Shown here piece by piece: positions 7,116 through 16,584 of a stretch of 64,000 nt of DNA. Made by a program: the position numbers and the translations under genes. Below the pieces are notes generated by a model. The model was not told the origin of the DNA, did no database searches, and was given only the letters and a program-made list of their open reading frames with translations. This stretch comes from Bradyrhizobium sp. (lineage in GTDB: Bacteria; Pseudomonadota; Alphaproteobacteria; Rhizobiales; Xanthobacteraceae), in contig NZ_JACRMG010000009.1 of NCBI RefSeq assembly GCF_016219575.1, positions 248,001-312,000 on the forward strand, in the 5' to 3' direction. Every line of letters begins with the position of its first letter. Position 1 is the stretch's first letter.

Positions 7116-9626
7116 ATGAAGCGAAATCTGGTTGCTTTGTCGCTGGGAGTCTTGCTTGGCCTCGTGCAGAGCGCCGCTGCAATAGCCCAACAGCAAACCA
7201 CCGGTGTTCCCGGTTCATCGAGCGCCACGACGACGATCGACGGAAAGCAGCTGCCGCCACCCGATCCCAAATTTGGCGGGGTCATCAAGGATGGCGCCCT
7301 GCAGTCGAAGCCATGGTGGGCGCCGCGTATCGTGCCGCCGAAGGGCGCACCCAATGTCTTGCTCATCATCACGGACGATGCCGGTTTCGGAGTGCCCAGC
7401 ACGTTTGGCGGTGTCATCCCGACGCCGGCGATGGATCGAATCGCAAGCGAAGGCTTGCGCTACAATCGCATGTTCTCGACCGCGCTGTGTTCGCCGACCC
7501 GGGCAGCGCTCATTACCGGGCGCAACCATCACTCGGCCGGCTTCGGTGTCATCTCCGAGCAGGCGACCGGCTTTCCCGGCTACAGCAGCATTCTCGAAAA
7601 GGACAAGGCGACGATCGGGCGCATTCTGCTCGACAACGGCTATGGAACCTCGTGGTTCGGCAAGAACCACAACACGCCGGCGTTCGCGGCGAGCCAGGCG
7701 GGACCCTTCGACCAGTGGCCCATCGGCATGGGCTTTGAATATTTCTACGGTTTTGTCGGCGGTGACGCCAACCAGTGGCAGCCGAACCTGTTTCGCAACA
7801 CCACGCAGATCTATCCGTTCGAGGGCAAACCGGGCTGGAATCTCGTCACCGGCATGGCCGACGATGCCATCGACTACATGACGCGGATGCACCAGATCCA
7901 GCCGGATAAGCCGATCTTCATCAAGTACGCACCCGGCGCCACGCACGCGCCTCATCACCCAACCAAGGAATGGGTGGACAAGATCAGCAAGCTGAAACTG
8001 TTCGACGAAGGCTGGAACAAGGTGCGCGAGCGCATCTTCGAAAATCAAAAGCGCCTCGGCGTGATCCCGATGGACACCAAGCTGTCGCCCTGGCCGAAGG
8101 ACGTGCTGAAGGAATGGGACCAGCTGACGGCCGAGGAAAAGAAGCTCTTCATCCGCCAGGCCGAGGTGTTTGCCGCCTACGTCGCCTATGGCGACCACGA
8201 GATCGGCCGCGTGATCCAGGGATTCGAGAACCTGGGCAAGCTCGACAACACGCTGGTCATCTACATCAACGGCGACAACGGCACCAGCGCCGAGGGCGGC
8301 CCGATGGGCACGCCGAACGAGGTCGCGTTCTTCAACGGGCTCAACGAATTGCCCATTGAAGTGCAGATGAAGTTCTACGACGTCTGGGGCACGGATCAGA
8401 CCTACAACCATATGTCGGCCGGCTGGTCCTGGGCGTTCGACACACCGTTCTCCTGGTTCAAGCAGAACGCGTCCCAGCTCGGAGGCATCAACCAGAACAT
8501 GGTGGTCTCATGGCCGGCACGCATCAAGGACAAGGGCGGCCTGCGCGAGCAGTTCGTCCATGTCATCGATGTCGTGCCCACGATCCTGGAGGCCGCCGGC
8601 ATCCGCGCGCCGGAGTTCGTCGACGGCATCAAGCAGAAGCCGATCGAGGGCACCAGCTTTGCCTACACATTCGATGCGAAGAACGCCAAGGCATCGACAC
8701 GTCACAAGACCCAGTACTTCGAGATGATGGGCCAGTGGGCGCTGTATGACGACGGCTGGTTCCTGAGCACGAAGGTCAACAGGGCTCCCTGGGAGGCCTT
8801 TGGCCCGGCCAACACTGATCCGCTGAACAAGCAGGTGCTCGAGCTCTTCAATCTCAACAAGGATTTCAATCAGACCGAAAACATCGCGTCGAAATATCCG
8901 CAGAAGGTCAAGGAGATGAAGGACAAGTTCATCGCCGAGGCAAGGAAGTACCAGGTCTTCCCGATGGATGCATCGGTCGGTGCACGTGCCATCGCGCCGC
9001 GGCCGAGCATCGCTGCCGGCCGCAAGGAGTTTGTCTACACCCGGGCAATGACGGGGCTGCCCCAGGGAGACTCGCCGCTGCTGCTGAATACCTCTTATAC
9101 GATCACCGCCGACATTGAAGTGCCGCAGGGCGGCGCCGAGGGCATGATCCTGACCTCGGGAGGACGGTTTGGGGGCTACGGCTTCTATTTGCTGCAGGGC
9201 AAGCCGGTGTTCCTGTGGAACATGGTCGATCTCGAGCGCCACAAGTGGGAGGGCGCCGACGCGCTGTCGCCCGGCCGGCACACGATCGAGTTCGATTTCA
9301 AGTACGAAGGGATCGGCGTCGGCACGCTCGAATACAACAACTTCAGCGGTCTCGGCCAGGCCGGCACCGGCACGTTGAAGGTGGACGGCAAGGAGGTCGC
9401 CACAAAGCGGATGCCGAAGACGCTGCCTATGATCCTGCAATGGGATGAAAGCTTCGACATCGGCTCCGACACGCTGACCGGCGTGAACGATGCGGACTAC
9501 AAGCCGCCCTTCACATTGACGGCCAAGCTCAACAAGCTGACGCTGAGGGTCGATCGGCCGCAACTGTCGCCCGCAGACATCAAGAAGCTGCAAGCCGCCA
9601 TGCAGGAGAAGGCCAAGAGTGATTGA
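7116..9626 (+). CDS. Exported arylsulfatase (paralogue A of three)
   Basis: The 836-residue sulfatase hydrolyses sulfate esters; its physiological substrate is unknown. A signal peptide ends near residue 25 (AAIAQQ). The metal-binding start LLIITDDAGFG (82-92) is followed by the signature CSPTRAALITGR, with Cys125 as the residue normally oxidised to formylglycine. HAPHHPT and the GDNGTSAEG stretch match other active-site regions. A C-terminal beta-rich extension of ~200 residues follows the catalytic domain. The ATG at 7116 was chosen because GGAG lies 9 bases upstream and the signal peptide begins there; an upstream in-frame start adds 16 poor residues. No formylglycine-generating enzyme gene is in the window. 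Confidence 0.93.
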   Translation: MKRNLVALSLGVLLGLVQSAAAIAQQQTTGVPGSSSATTTIDGKQLPPPDPKFGGVIKDGALQSKPWWAPRIVPPKGAPNVLLIITDDAGFGVPSTFGGVIPTPAMDRIASEGLRYNRMFSTALCSPTRAALITGRNHHSAGFGVISEQATGFPGYSSILEKDKATIGRILLDNGYGTSWFGKNHNTPAFAASQAGPFDQWPIGMGFEYFYGFVGGDANQWQPNLFRNTTQIYPFEGKPGWNLVTGMADDAIDYMTRMHQIQPDKPIFIKYAPGATHAPHHPTKEWVDKISKLKLFDEGWNKVRERIFENQKRLGVIPMDTKLSPWPKDVLKEWDQLTAEEKKLFIRQAEVFAAYVAYGDHEIGRVIQGFENLGKLDNTLVIYINGDNGTSAEGGPMGTPNEVAFFNGLNELPIEVQMKFYDVWGTDQTYNHMSAGWSWAFDTPFSWFKQNASQLGGINQNMVVSWPARIKDKGGLREQFVHVIDVVPTILEAAGIRAPEFVDGIKQKPIEGTSFAYTFDAKNAKASTRHKTQYFEMMGQWALYDDGWFLSTKVNRAPWEAFGPANTDPLNKQVLELFNLNKDFNQTENIASKYPQKVKEMKDKFIAEARKYQVFPMDASVGARAIAPRPSIAAGRKEFVYTRAMTGLPQGDSPLLLNTSYTITADIEVPQGGAEGMILTSGGRFGGYGFYLLQGKPVFLWNMVDLERHKWEGADALSPGRHTIEFDFKYEGIGVGTLEYNNFSGLGQAGTGTLKVDGKEVATKRMPKTLPMILQWDESFDIGSDTLTGVNDADYKPPFTLTAKLNKLTLRVDRPQLSPADIKKLQAAMQEKAKSD

Positions 9627-9758
9627 TCGCGGCCCGGAGGCAAAGTGTGACATTTGAGTTTCAAGCGAAATAGATCGAGGCGGTCGAACCGCTTTCCTGT
9701 TGCATCAGGAAGCAACGGGGAATCAGCTGGCATCATGACCGAGCGTAGGAGATTGCTA

Positions 9759-10829
9759 ATGCAGCGTGACGCACCGGAATTCAGGCGCCTGCGGCGACGG
9801 CTGAGTGTGGGCCTAGCCGCCGCCGCGCTTGCTTCGCTTTCCCCGCAGATCGCCCGCGCCGACGAGAGCGGTATCTCGTTCTGGCTGCCGGGATTATACG
9901 GCAGCCTTGCTGCCACGCCGGGCACGCCGGGCTGGTCGATCGCCGCGATCTATTATCATACGAGCGTGAATGCATCGGGTGCCGCCGCCGCCTCCCGTGA
10001 ATTCCAGGTCGGAAGGTTCTCGCCGAACGTCAACATCGATCTCAATGTGTCCCTGCGCGGCCAGGCCGATCTGGTGTTCCTCGCGCCGACCTACACCTTT
10101 GCGACGCCGGTGTTCGGCGGCCAGCTGTCGGCGACGCTCGCCAGCGTCTACGGCAGAAATTCCGCGAGCATCGCCGGCACCTTGACCGCGATGGCGGGAC
10201 CGATCGTGATCACTCGCAACGGATTCCTCGAAGACGCACTCACCTCCTATGGCGATCTCTATCCGACCCTGAAACTAAAGTGGAATAACGGCGTCCACAA
10301 CACCATGGTCTACGCCGCGGGTGATATTCCCGTCGGCGATTACAATCCAAACCGGCTCGCCAATATCGGCATCGGTCACGGCGCCATCGACTTCGGCGGC
10401 GGTTACACCTATCTGAACCCAACGACCGGCACTGAACTGTCAGGCGTTGCCGGCTTTACCTACAATTTCAAGAACCCCGATACGCAATATCAAAGCGGCA
10501 TCGATTTTCATTTCGACTGGGGTGTGTCGCAGTTCCTGTCGAAGCAGGTCTTCGTCGGCTTCGTTGGCTATGCCTATCAGCAGATCACCGACGACACCGG
10601 GCAACCGCCCGTTCTCGGCGGATTTCGTTCGCGCGTTTTCGGCATTGGCCCGCAGCTTGGTTATATTTTCCCGATTGGAGCCAATCAGGCGTTTCTGGGC
10701 TTGAAGGGATATGGCGAGTTCGACGCCGCCAACCGGCCATCCGGCTGGAATACGTGGCTGACATTCTCGATCTCGGAGGCGGTGCCCGCCAGTACCGTCA
10801 GGCCGACCAATCATCAGATGAGAAAATAG
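9759..10829 (+). CDS. Outer-membrane channel/transporter of the phenol MetA-degradation type (PF13557-like)
   Basis: The 356-residue product has a signal peptide (RRRLSVGLAAAALASLSPQIARA) and then a beta-rich sequence with alternating aromatic and small residues. Motifs such as GDLYPTLKLKW, DIPVGDYNPNR, GYTYLNPTTGTELSGVAGFTYNF and GPQLGYIFP are typical of the PF13557 family, predicted outer-membrane barrels often found beside catabolic genes. Start 9759 is chosen because AGGAGA sits 6 bases upstream. It lies between two arylsulfatase genes, suggesting uptake of a sulfated or desulfated compound. The substrate is not known. Confidence 0.8.
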   Translation: MQRDAPEFRRLRRRLSVGLAAAALASLSPQIARADESGISFWLPGLYGSLAATPGTPGWSIAAIYYHTSVNASGAAAASREFQVGRFSPNVNIDLNVSLRGQADLVFLAPTYTFATPVFGGQLSATLASVYGRNSASIAGTLTAMAGPIVITRNGFLEDALTSYGDLYPTLKLKWNNGVHNTMVYAAGDIPVGDYNPNRLANIGIGHGAIDFGGGYTYLNPTTGTELSGVAGFTYNFKNPDTQYQSGIDFHFDWGVSQFLSKQVFVGFVGYAYQQITDDTGQPPVLGGFRSRVFGIGPQLGYIFPIGANQAFLGLKGYGEFDAANRPSGWNTWLTFSISEAVPASTVRPTNHQMRK

Positions 10830-10832
10830 CGC

Positions 10833-10867
10833 GCCCGAGGCGCGCGCGAGGCTCGGTAATTTTTTTG
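10833..10867 (+). terminator. Probable intrinsic terminator after the channel gene
   Basis: CCGAG (10835-10839) can pair with CTCGG (10852-10856), enclosing a GC-rich loop that can itself pair. The stem is followed by TAATTTTTTT. Its place just after the channel stop codon and before the next sulfatase promoter fits a terminator. The stem is short and competing pairings exist. Confidence 0.5.
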
Positions 10868-10902
10868 GCCCGGCGAAGCGGAGACGGAATACCGGGGAGC
10901 GC

Positions 10903-10916
10903 TTGACCTGCATCAA
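10903..10916. promoter_or_regulatory. FixK/FNR-type box, arylsulfatase B
   Basis: TTGACCTGCATCAA fits TTGA-N6-TCAA and shares TTGAC-N4-ATCAA with the box before sulfatase A. The centre, 10909.5, is about 90 bases before the ATG at 11000. Class II geometry predicts a start near 10951, with CATTGT near 10938-10943 as a possible -10. Confidence 0.55.
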
Positions 10917-10999
10917 CGGCGATCTTCACATCGCAGCCATTGTGCAAATTCGTGACTTTTTTGCTTAGCGAACGCCGTTTCTCGACAGGAGTTTCCGCC

Positions 11000-13537
11000 A
11001 TGAAGATCAGTCGCAGCATGCTTGCGGCCGCTGGATTTATTGCTCTTGGGTGTGTCCCGGCATTGGCTCAGCAGGTCACGGGTGTCCCGGGTTCGCCCGG
11101 TGCTACCACCACGATCGACGGAAAACAGCTTCCGCCTCCCGAACCGAATTTCGGCGGGGTGATCAAGGAGAAGGCTTCGGAGTCGACGCCATGGTGGGCT
11201 CCGCGCGTCGTGCCCCCGAAGGGCGCGCCCAATGTGCTGCTCATCATGACCGACGATGCCGGCTTCGGTGCGCCGGGCACGTTTGGCGGAGTGGTGCCGA
11301 CGCCGGCGCTCGACCGTATCGCCGCGCGGGGACTGCGCTACACCAATTTCCACTCCACCGCACTTTGCTCGCCGACGCGGGCCGCCATCATCACCGGACG
11401 CAACCATCACTCGGTGGGTACAGGCGTGGTAGGTGAACTGGCAACCGGGTATCCGGGTTACGACACGATCATCCCGATCGACAAAGGCACCGTCGGTACG
11501 ATCCTGAAGGAGAATGGCTACGCCACTTCGTGGTTCGGCAAGAACCACAACACGCCTTCGTTCCAGTCGAGCCAGGCCGGACCGTTCAATCAGTGGCCCA
11601 CCGGCATGGGCTTCGAGTATTTCTATGGCTTCGTCGGCGGCGATGCCAGTCAGTGGCAACCCAACCTGTTCCGCAACACGACGGCGATCTATCCGTTCCA
11701 GGACAATCCCGGCTGGAACCTGACGACCGCGATGGCTGATGATGCCATCCAGCACATGAAGCAGCTGAAGGAGATCGCGCCCGACAAGCCGTTCTTTGTC
11801 TATTACGTCCCGGGTGGCACGCATTCACCGCATCATCCGACGCCGGAGTGGATCAAGAAGATCGGCGACATGAAGCTGTTCGATCAGGGCTGGAACAAGC
11901 TGCGCGAGACGATCTTCGCCAATCAGAAGCGGCTGGGCATCATGCCCGACTACGCCAAGCTGACGCCGTGGCCGAAAGAACTGCCGCAGTGGGATTCCAT
12001 CAGTGAGGTCGAGAAGAAGCTCTTCATCAAGCAGGCCGATGTCTACGGCGCCTATCTCGCCTACACCGATCACGAGATCGGCCGGGTCATCCAGGCCGTC
12101 GAAGACCTCGGCCAGCTCGACAACACCCTCATCATCTACATCAGCGGCGACAACGGTGCGAGCGCGGAAGGCATGCTCAACGGCACGCCGAACGAGTTCA
12201 CCACCTTCAATGGCGTCGCGGTGCCGGTGAAGGCCCAGTACCTCTGGTACCCGTTCTGGGGATCGGACAAGACGTTCCCGCATTTTGCCGCGCCGTGGGC
12301 GTGGGCAATGAGCACTCCGTTCAAGTGGGTGAAGCAGGTACCGTCGCATTTCGGCGGAACGGCACAGGGCATGGCCATCTCCTGGCCCGGCCATATCAAT
12401 GATTTGGGTGGGATCCGGCGCCAGTTCCACCACGTCATCGATGTCGTCCCGACTATCCTCGAAGCTGCGGGTATCTCACAACCCGAAATCGTCAACGGCA
12501 TCAAGCAGAGCCCCATCGAAGGGGTGAGCATGGCGTACACGTGGGACAAGGCCAACGCGAATGCCCCGACCCGGCACACGACGCAATATTTCGAGATGCT
12601 GGGCAATCGCGGCATCTATCACGATGGGTGGATGGCATCCACGACGCCGATAACCCTCCCGTGGGAGCTGAGCAGCGCTCCTGCGCCGGATGTCATCACC
12701 GGCTACAAGTGGGAACTGTACAACGTCAAGGAAGACCCCACCCAGTACAACGACCTCGCCGCCCAGATGCCGGAGAAGGTCAAGGAGTTGCAGGCCATCT
12801 TCGATACGGAGGCGAAGAAGTACAATGTGCTGCCGCTCGACAACACGACGCTGCCGCGCTGGAATGCGCCGCGCCCGAGCCTCACGGCGGGACGAACGGT
12901 GTTTACCTATTCCGGCGAACTGAGCGGCGTGCCGGCCAGCGCTGCGCCGAGCATCCTGAACAAGTCCTACACCATCACCGCCGAGGTCACGATTCCCAAG
13001 GGCGGTGCGGAAGGCATGATCGTGACGGAAGGCGGGCGCTTCGGCGGCTATGGTCTCTTCCTGAGCAAGGGCGTGGGCGGCTTCCGATCCGGCAAGCCGG
13101 TGTTCCTCTACAACCTGCTCAACCTCAAGCGCACGATCTGGTCGGGGCCGGAGCTCGGCGCCGGCAAGCACACCATCGTGTTCGACTTCAAGTCCGATGG
13201 TCCCGGCCTGGGCAAGGGCGGTACGGGCGTGCTCATCGTGGACGGTAAGGAAGTGGACAGGAAGTCCATCGAACACGGCACGCCGGTCACATTCCCTGAG
13301 GACGAGACCTTCGACGTCGGCTTGGACAGCCGCACGGGCGTCGCGATGATCGAATATCGCTACGATCCGCCGTTCAAGTTCACCGGCAAGATCAACAAGC
13401 TGACGTTCAAGCTCGAACCGGAGATCAAGGACCCGGCGCAAGCCAAGGCGGAACTCGGATCCAGGCCGGCGCCGGAGCCGGATCCCATTGAAGCGACGAA
13501 GCCTCAAAAGCCAGCCGCGAACGTCGGGAAGAAATGA
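11000..13537 (+). CDS. Exported arylsulfatase (paralogue B of three)
   Basis: The 845-residue product has a signal peptide (MKISRSMLAAAGFIALGC, cleavage near ALAQQ). The catalytic layout matches paralogue A: LLIMTDDAGFG, then ALCSPTRAAI with Cys123 as predicted formylglycine, a HSPHHPT segment and GDNGASAEG. The C-terminus carries an extra Pro/Glu/Lys-rich tail (about residues 815-845) absent from the other two. The ATG at 11000 has AGGAG 8 bases upstream. The stop overlaps the start of the next small membrane protein gene (ATGA), so the two are probably translationally coupled. Confidence 0.93.
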   Translation: MKISRSMLAAAGFIALGCVPALAQQVTGVPGSPGATTTIDGKQLPPPEPNFGGVIKEKASESTPWWAPRVVPPKGAPNVLLIMTDDAGFGAPGTFGGVVPTPALDRIAARGLRYTNFHSTALCSPTRAAIITGRNHHSVGTGVVGELATGYPGYDTIIPIDKGTVGTILKENGYATSWFGKNHNTPSFQSSQAGPFNQWPTGMGFEYFYGFVGGDASQWQPNLFRNTTAIYPFQDNPGWNLTTAMADDAIQHMKQLKEIAPDKPFFVYYVPGGTHSPHHPTPEWIKKIGDMKLFDQGWNKLRETIFANQKRLGIMPDYAKLTPWPKELPQWDSISEVEKKLFIKQADVYGAYLAYTDHEIGRVIQAVEDLGQLDNTLIIYISGDNGASAEGMLNGTPNEFTTFNGVAVPVKAQYLWYPFWGSDKTFPHFAAPWAWAMSTPFKWVKQVPSHFGGTAQGMAISWPGHINDLGGIRRQFHHVIDVVPTILEAAGISQPEIVNGIKQSPIEGVSMAYTWDKANANAPTRHTTQYFEMLGNRGIYHDGWMASTTPITLPWELSSAPAPDVITGYKWELYNVKEDPTQYNDLAAQMPEKVKELQAIFDTEAKKYNVLPLDNTTLPRWNAPRPSLTAGRTVFTYSGELSGVPASAAPSILNKSYTITAEVTIPKGGAEGMIVTEGGRFGGYGLFLSKGVGGFRSGKPVFLYNLLNLKRTIWSGPELGAGKHTIVFDFKSDGPGLGKGGTGVLIVDGKEVDRKSIEHGTPVTFPEDETFDVGLDSRTGVAMIEYRYDPPFKFTGKINKLTFKLEPEIKDPAQAKAELGSRPAPEPDPIEATKPQKPAANVGKK

Positions 13538-13878
13538 AAAGCGCACTGGCGTTCGCTGCCATCGGCGAAGCGGCGACGGGACTGGCGCTTCTGATCGTCC
13601 CGTCGCTGGTCGGTCAGTTGCTGCTTGGCGAGCCACTTGTAGGCATCGCCATACCGGTTGCACGCGTGGCCGGCATCGCCCTGATTGCCCTGGGGATCGC
13701 CTGCTGGCCGGGTCCGCCGCTGCTCGGCATGCTGACCTACAGTGCGCTGGTAACGCTGTATCTTGCCTATCTCGGTTTTGCGGGCGGTTTGTCCGGCGTC
13801 CTTCTCTGGCCGGCGGTCATCCTGCACGCGATCCTGACCGCGCTATTGGCTCGCGACGTCGTGCGAATGAGGCAATGA
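13534..13878 (+). CDS. Small four-helix membrane protein of unknown function
   Basis: The 114-residue product is almost entirely hydrophobic and has about four predicted membrane helices with short loops. Its ATG overlaps the stop of arylsulfatase B in an ATGA junction, so it is translated with that sulfatase. No catalytic motif is seen. An accessory role in the inner membrane for the sulfatase system is possible, but it is inferred only from coupling and position. Confidence 0.75.
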   Translation: MKSALAFAAIGEAATGLALLIVPSLVGQLLLGEPLVGIAIPVARVAGIALIALGIACWPGPPLLGMLTYSALVTLYLAYLGFAGGLSGVLLWPAVILHAILTALLARDVVRMRQ

Positions 13879-13938
13879 AGTTTGCTCGCCTCGTGAGAGG
13901 CCCGCTCAATTTCGGGAACTGCCGAGCTGGCAGGAGTA

Positions 13939-13952
13939 TTGATCCGGATCAA
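13939..13952. promoter_or_regulatory. FixK/FNR-type box, arylsulfatase C
   Basis: TTGATCCGGATCAA is a perfect palindrome and matches the canonical FNR consensus TTGAT-N4-ATCAA exactly. The centre is 13945.5. A -10-like TAGCTT lies at 13975-13980, 32 bases from the box centre, which is the spacing of a class II FNR/FixK promoter and predicts a start near 13987. The ATG of sulfatase C is at 14008. This is the strongest of the four boxes in the window. Confidence 0.72.
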
Positions 13953-14007
13953 TCACCGCTGCCTGATCGATCGTTAGCTTGAATTCTTCTGTTCATGGAG
14001 CAATGGC

Positions 14008-16488
14008 ATGTCGATAGTTCGCACCACGGCTTTCGCGGCGATCCTCTTGATCGCCGGCTCCGCATCCGTGCTCGCACAGGGCGCTGCAGGCACACCGGGA
14101 TCGCCGGCCGCGACGATCACCATTCCTGGCGATCAACTTCCGCCGCCGCCGCCGAAATTCGGCGGTGCCATTACAGAGGACGCCAAGGGCTCAAAGCCTT
14201 GGTGGCCGCCGACGGTCGTGCCGCCCAAGGGGGCGCCGAACGTGCTGCTAATCATGACTGACGACTCCGGTTACGGCGTGCCGAGCACCTTCGGCGGCGT
14301 GATTCCGACGCCGACGCTCGATCGCATCGCCAGCAGAGGTCTGCGCTACACCCAATTCCACTCGACGGCTCTTTGTTCGCCGACCCGCGCCGCGTTGATC
14401 ACGGGCCGCAACCATCATTCGGTGGGATATGGCCAGATCAGCGAAATGGCCACTGGCTACCCGGGCTATGACTCAATCATAGGACCGGAGAACGCCACCG
14501 TCGGCCGGATGCTCAGGGACAACGGCTACGCTACTTCATGGTTCGGCAAGAACCACAATACGCCTTCTTTCCACTACAGCGCGGCGGGGCCTTTCGATCA
14601 ATGGCCAAGCGGGATGGGCTTCCAGTATTTCTACGGCTTTATGGGTGGTGAAACCGACCAGTGGACCCCGTACCTGTTTCGCGACCACAGCCCCGTGTAT
14701 CCGTGGATCGGGAAGAAGGGCTACAACCTCGTCACGGACATGGCGGACGACGCAATCCGCTACATGAAGGAGCTCAACGCCTCGGCTCCTGACAAGCCGT
14801 TCTTCGTCTACTACGTGCCCGGCGCGACGCATGATCCGCATCAGCCGACCAAGGAGTGGATCGACAAGATCAGCAAGATGCGCCTGTTCGATCAGGGTTG
14901 GGAGAGGCTGCGTGAACAGATATTCGCCAATCAGAAGCGCCTCGGCGTCGTTCCCGCGAACACGCAGCTCACGCCTTGGCCCGCCGAGCTGCCGAAGTGG
15001 GATTCGCTCTCCGACGTGAAGAAGAAGATTGTCATTCGCCAGGCTGATGTGTTTGCGGCATACACGGCCTACAACGATAACGAGATCGGTCGCGTCATCC
15101 AGGCGATCGAGAGCATGGGTAAGCTCGACAACACGCTGATCATCTACATCAACGGTGATAATGGCACGAGCTCGGAAGGCTCGATGATGGGTACGCCGAA
15201 CTTCATGACCGTCGCCAACGGCGTGCTTGAGCTGCCCGAGATCGAGTATCTACGAAACTACGAAGCTTGGGGCAACGAGCAGACCTATCCGCACATGGCC
15301 GTGCCATGGGCGTGGGCATTCGATACGCCGTTCAAGTGGGTCAAGCAGGTGGCGTCGCATTTCGGCGGGATCCGACAAGGTATGGCCATCTCTTGGCCGG
15401 GCCACATCAACGATGTCGGCGGCATCCGCACGCAATTCCACCACATGATCGATGTCGCACCGACAATCCTTGAAGCGGCCGGCATTAGGGCGCCGGACAT
15501 GGTTGACGGCATCAAGCAGAAGCCGATCGAGGGCGTTAGCATGGCGTACACGTTCGACAAGGCGAACGCCAACGCACCGTCGAAGCGTACCACCCAATAC
15601 TTCGAGATGTTCGCCAATCGTGGAATCTATCACGAAGGCTGGTACGCCTGCACCACGCCGCCCGTTCCGCCTTGGCTCGTCGGGACGGCGAAGATGCCCG
15701 ACGTCTTGGATTACAAGTGGGAACTCTACAACATCGCCGAGGACTTCTCGCAGAACAACGACCTCGCGGCGAAGAATCCCGAGAAGCTGAAGGAGTTGCA
15801 GGCGTTGTTCGTGCAAGAGGCGAACAAGTACCAGGTCTTCCCGCTGGACAACGCTGTGCTCACGCGCCTCATCACGCCGCGGCCAAGCGGGACGGCCGGG
15901 CGAACGGAGTTCACCTACGTGGGTGAGAACGTCGGCATTCCAGTCGGCAACGCTCCGAGCATCCTGAATCGGGACTACAAATTCACTGTCGAAATCACGA
16001 TCCCGAAGGCCGGTGCCGAGGGAATGATCGCTACAATGGGCGGTCGGTTCGGCGGCTATGGACTCTACCTGCTCGGCGGCAAACCGGTTTTCGTATACAA
16101 CCTTTTGAACCTGAAGCGCTATCGTTGGGAAGGGGGCGTCGGAGCGGAGAACTGGTTGGGCCGGTCGCTTGATCCGGGCAAGCATACCATCGTGTTCGAT
16201 TTCAAGTATGACGGACCGGGTCTCGGCAAGGGCGGCACCGGCGTGCTGTCGGTCGATGGGAAAGTGCTGGCGCGCCAGAAGATGGAGCGCACGATTCCAT
16301 TCCTGATGTCGCTCGACGAGTCCTTGGACATTGGGTTGGATACCCGCACGCCCGTCGACGATAGCTACAAGCTGCCGTTCCGTTTTACCGGCACAATCGA
16401 CAAACTGACCATCAAGACCGGGCCGGAGCAATTGGCCGCAGCCGACCGCGAGCGAATGAAGCGGGCACTCGCCACCGCGCACGATTGA
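14008..16488 (+). CDS. Exported arylsulfatase (paralogue C of three)
   Basis: The 826-residue product has a signal peptide (MSIVRTTAFAAILLIAGSAS, cleavage near VLAQG). LLIMTDDSGYG and ALCSPTRAAL give the metal site and the predicted formylglycine Cys123. HDPHQPT, GDNGTSSEG and the C-terminal extension follow the same order as paralogues A and B. A GGAG motif lies about 8 bases before the ATG. The preceding promoter region has a perfect FNR/FixK box. The similarity of the three proteins along their length points to duplication within the locus or within an ancestor. Confidence 0.93.
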   Translation: MSIVRTTAFAAILLIAGSASVLAQGAAGTPGSPAATITIPGDQLPPPPPKFGGAITEDAKGSKPWWPPTVVPPKGAPNVLLIMTDDSGYGVPSTFGGVIPTPTLDRIASRGLRYTQFHSTALCSPTRAALITGRNHHSVGYGQISEMATGYPGYDSIIGPENATVGRMLRDNGYATSWFGKNHNTPSFHYSAAGPFDQWPSGMGFQYFYGFMGGETDQWTPYLFRDHSPVYPWIGKKGYNLVTDMADDAIRYMKELNASAPDKPFFVYYVPGATHDPHQPTKEWIDKISKMRLFDQGWERLREQIFANQKRLGVVPANTQLTPWPAELPKWDSLSDVKKKIVIRQADVFAAYTAYNDNEIGRVIQAIESMGKLDNTLIIYINGDNGTSSEGSMMGTPNFMTVANGVLELPEIEYLRNYEAWGNEQTYPHMAVPWAWAFDTPFKWVKQVASHFGGIRQGMAISWPGHINDVGGIRTQFHHMIDVAPTILEAAGIRAPDMVDGIKQKPIEGVSMAYTFDKANANAPSKRTTQYFEMFANRGIYHEGWYACTTPPVPPWLVGTAKMPDVLDYKWELYNIAEDFSQNNDLAAKNPEKLKELQALFVQEANKYQVFPLDNAVLTRLITPRPSGTAGRTEFTYVGENVGIPVGNAPSILNRDYKFTVEITIPKAGAEGMIATMGGRFGGYGLYLLGGKPVFVYNLLNLKRYRWEGGVGAENWLGRSLDPGKHTIVFDFKYDGPGLGKGGTGVLSVDGKVLARQKMERTIPFLMSLDESLDIGLDTRTPVDDSYKLPFRFTGTIDKLTIKTGPEQLAAADRERMKRALATAHD

Positions 16489-16584
16489 TCGACAGAGCTG
16501 TTGCAGATCGCGGGCCCCGTGGGTGCCCGCGGTCATCAGGTTTCCGTGCGCCGCGAAAGAGCGCGATCCCCAGGTGGTTGTGTG

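Noticed and set aside
9654..9668. TTGAGTTTCAAG as a FixK box before the channel gene
   Set aside because: The half-sites TTGA and TCAA are only three bases apart, not six, so the spacing does not fit.
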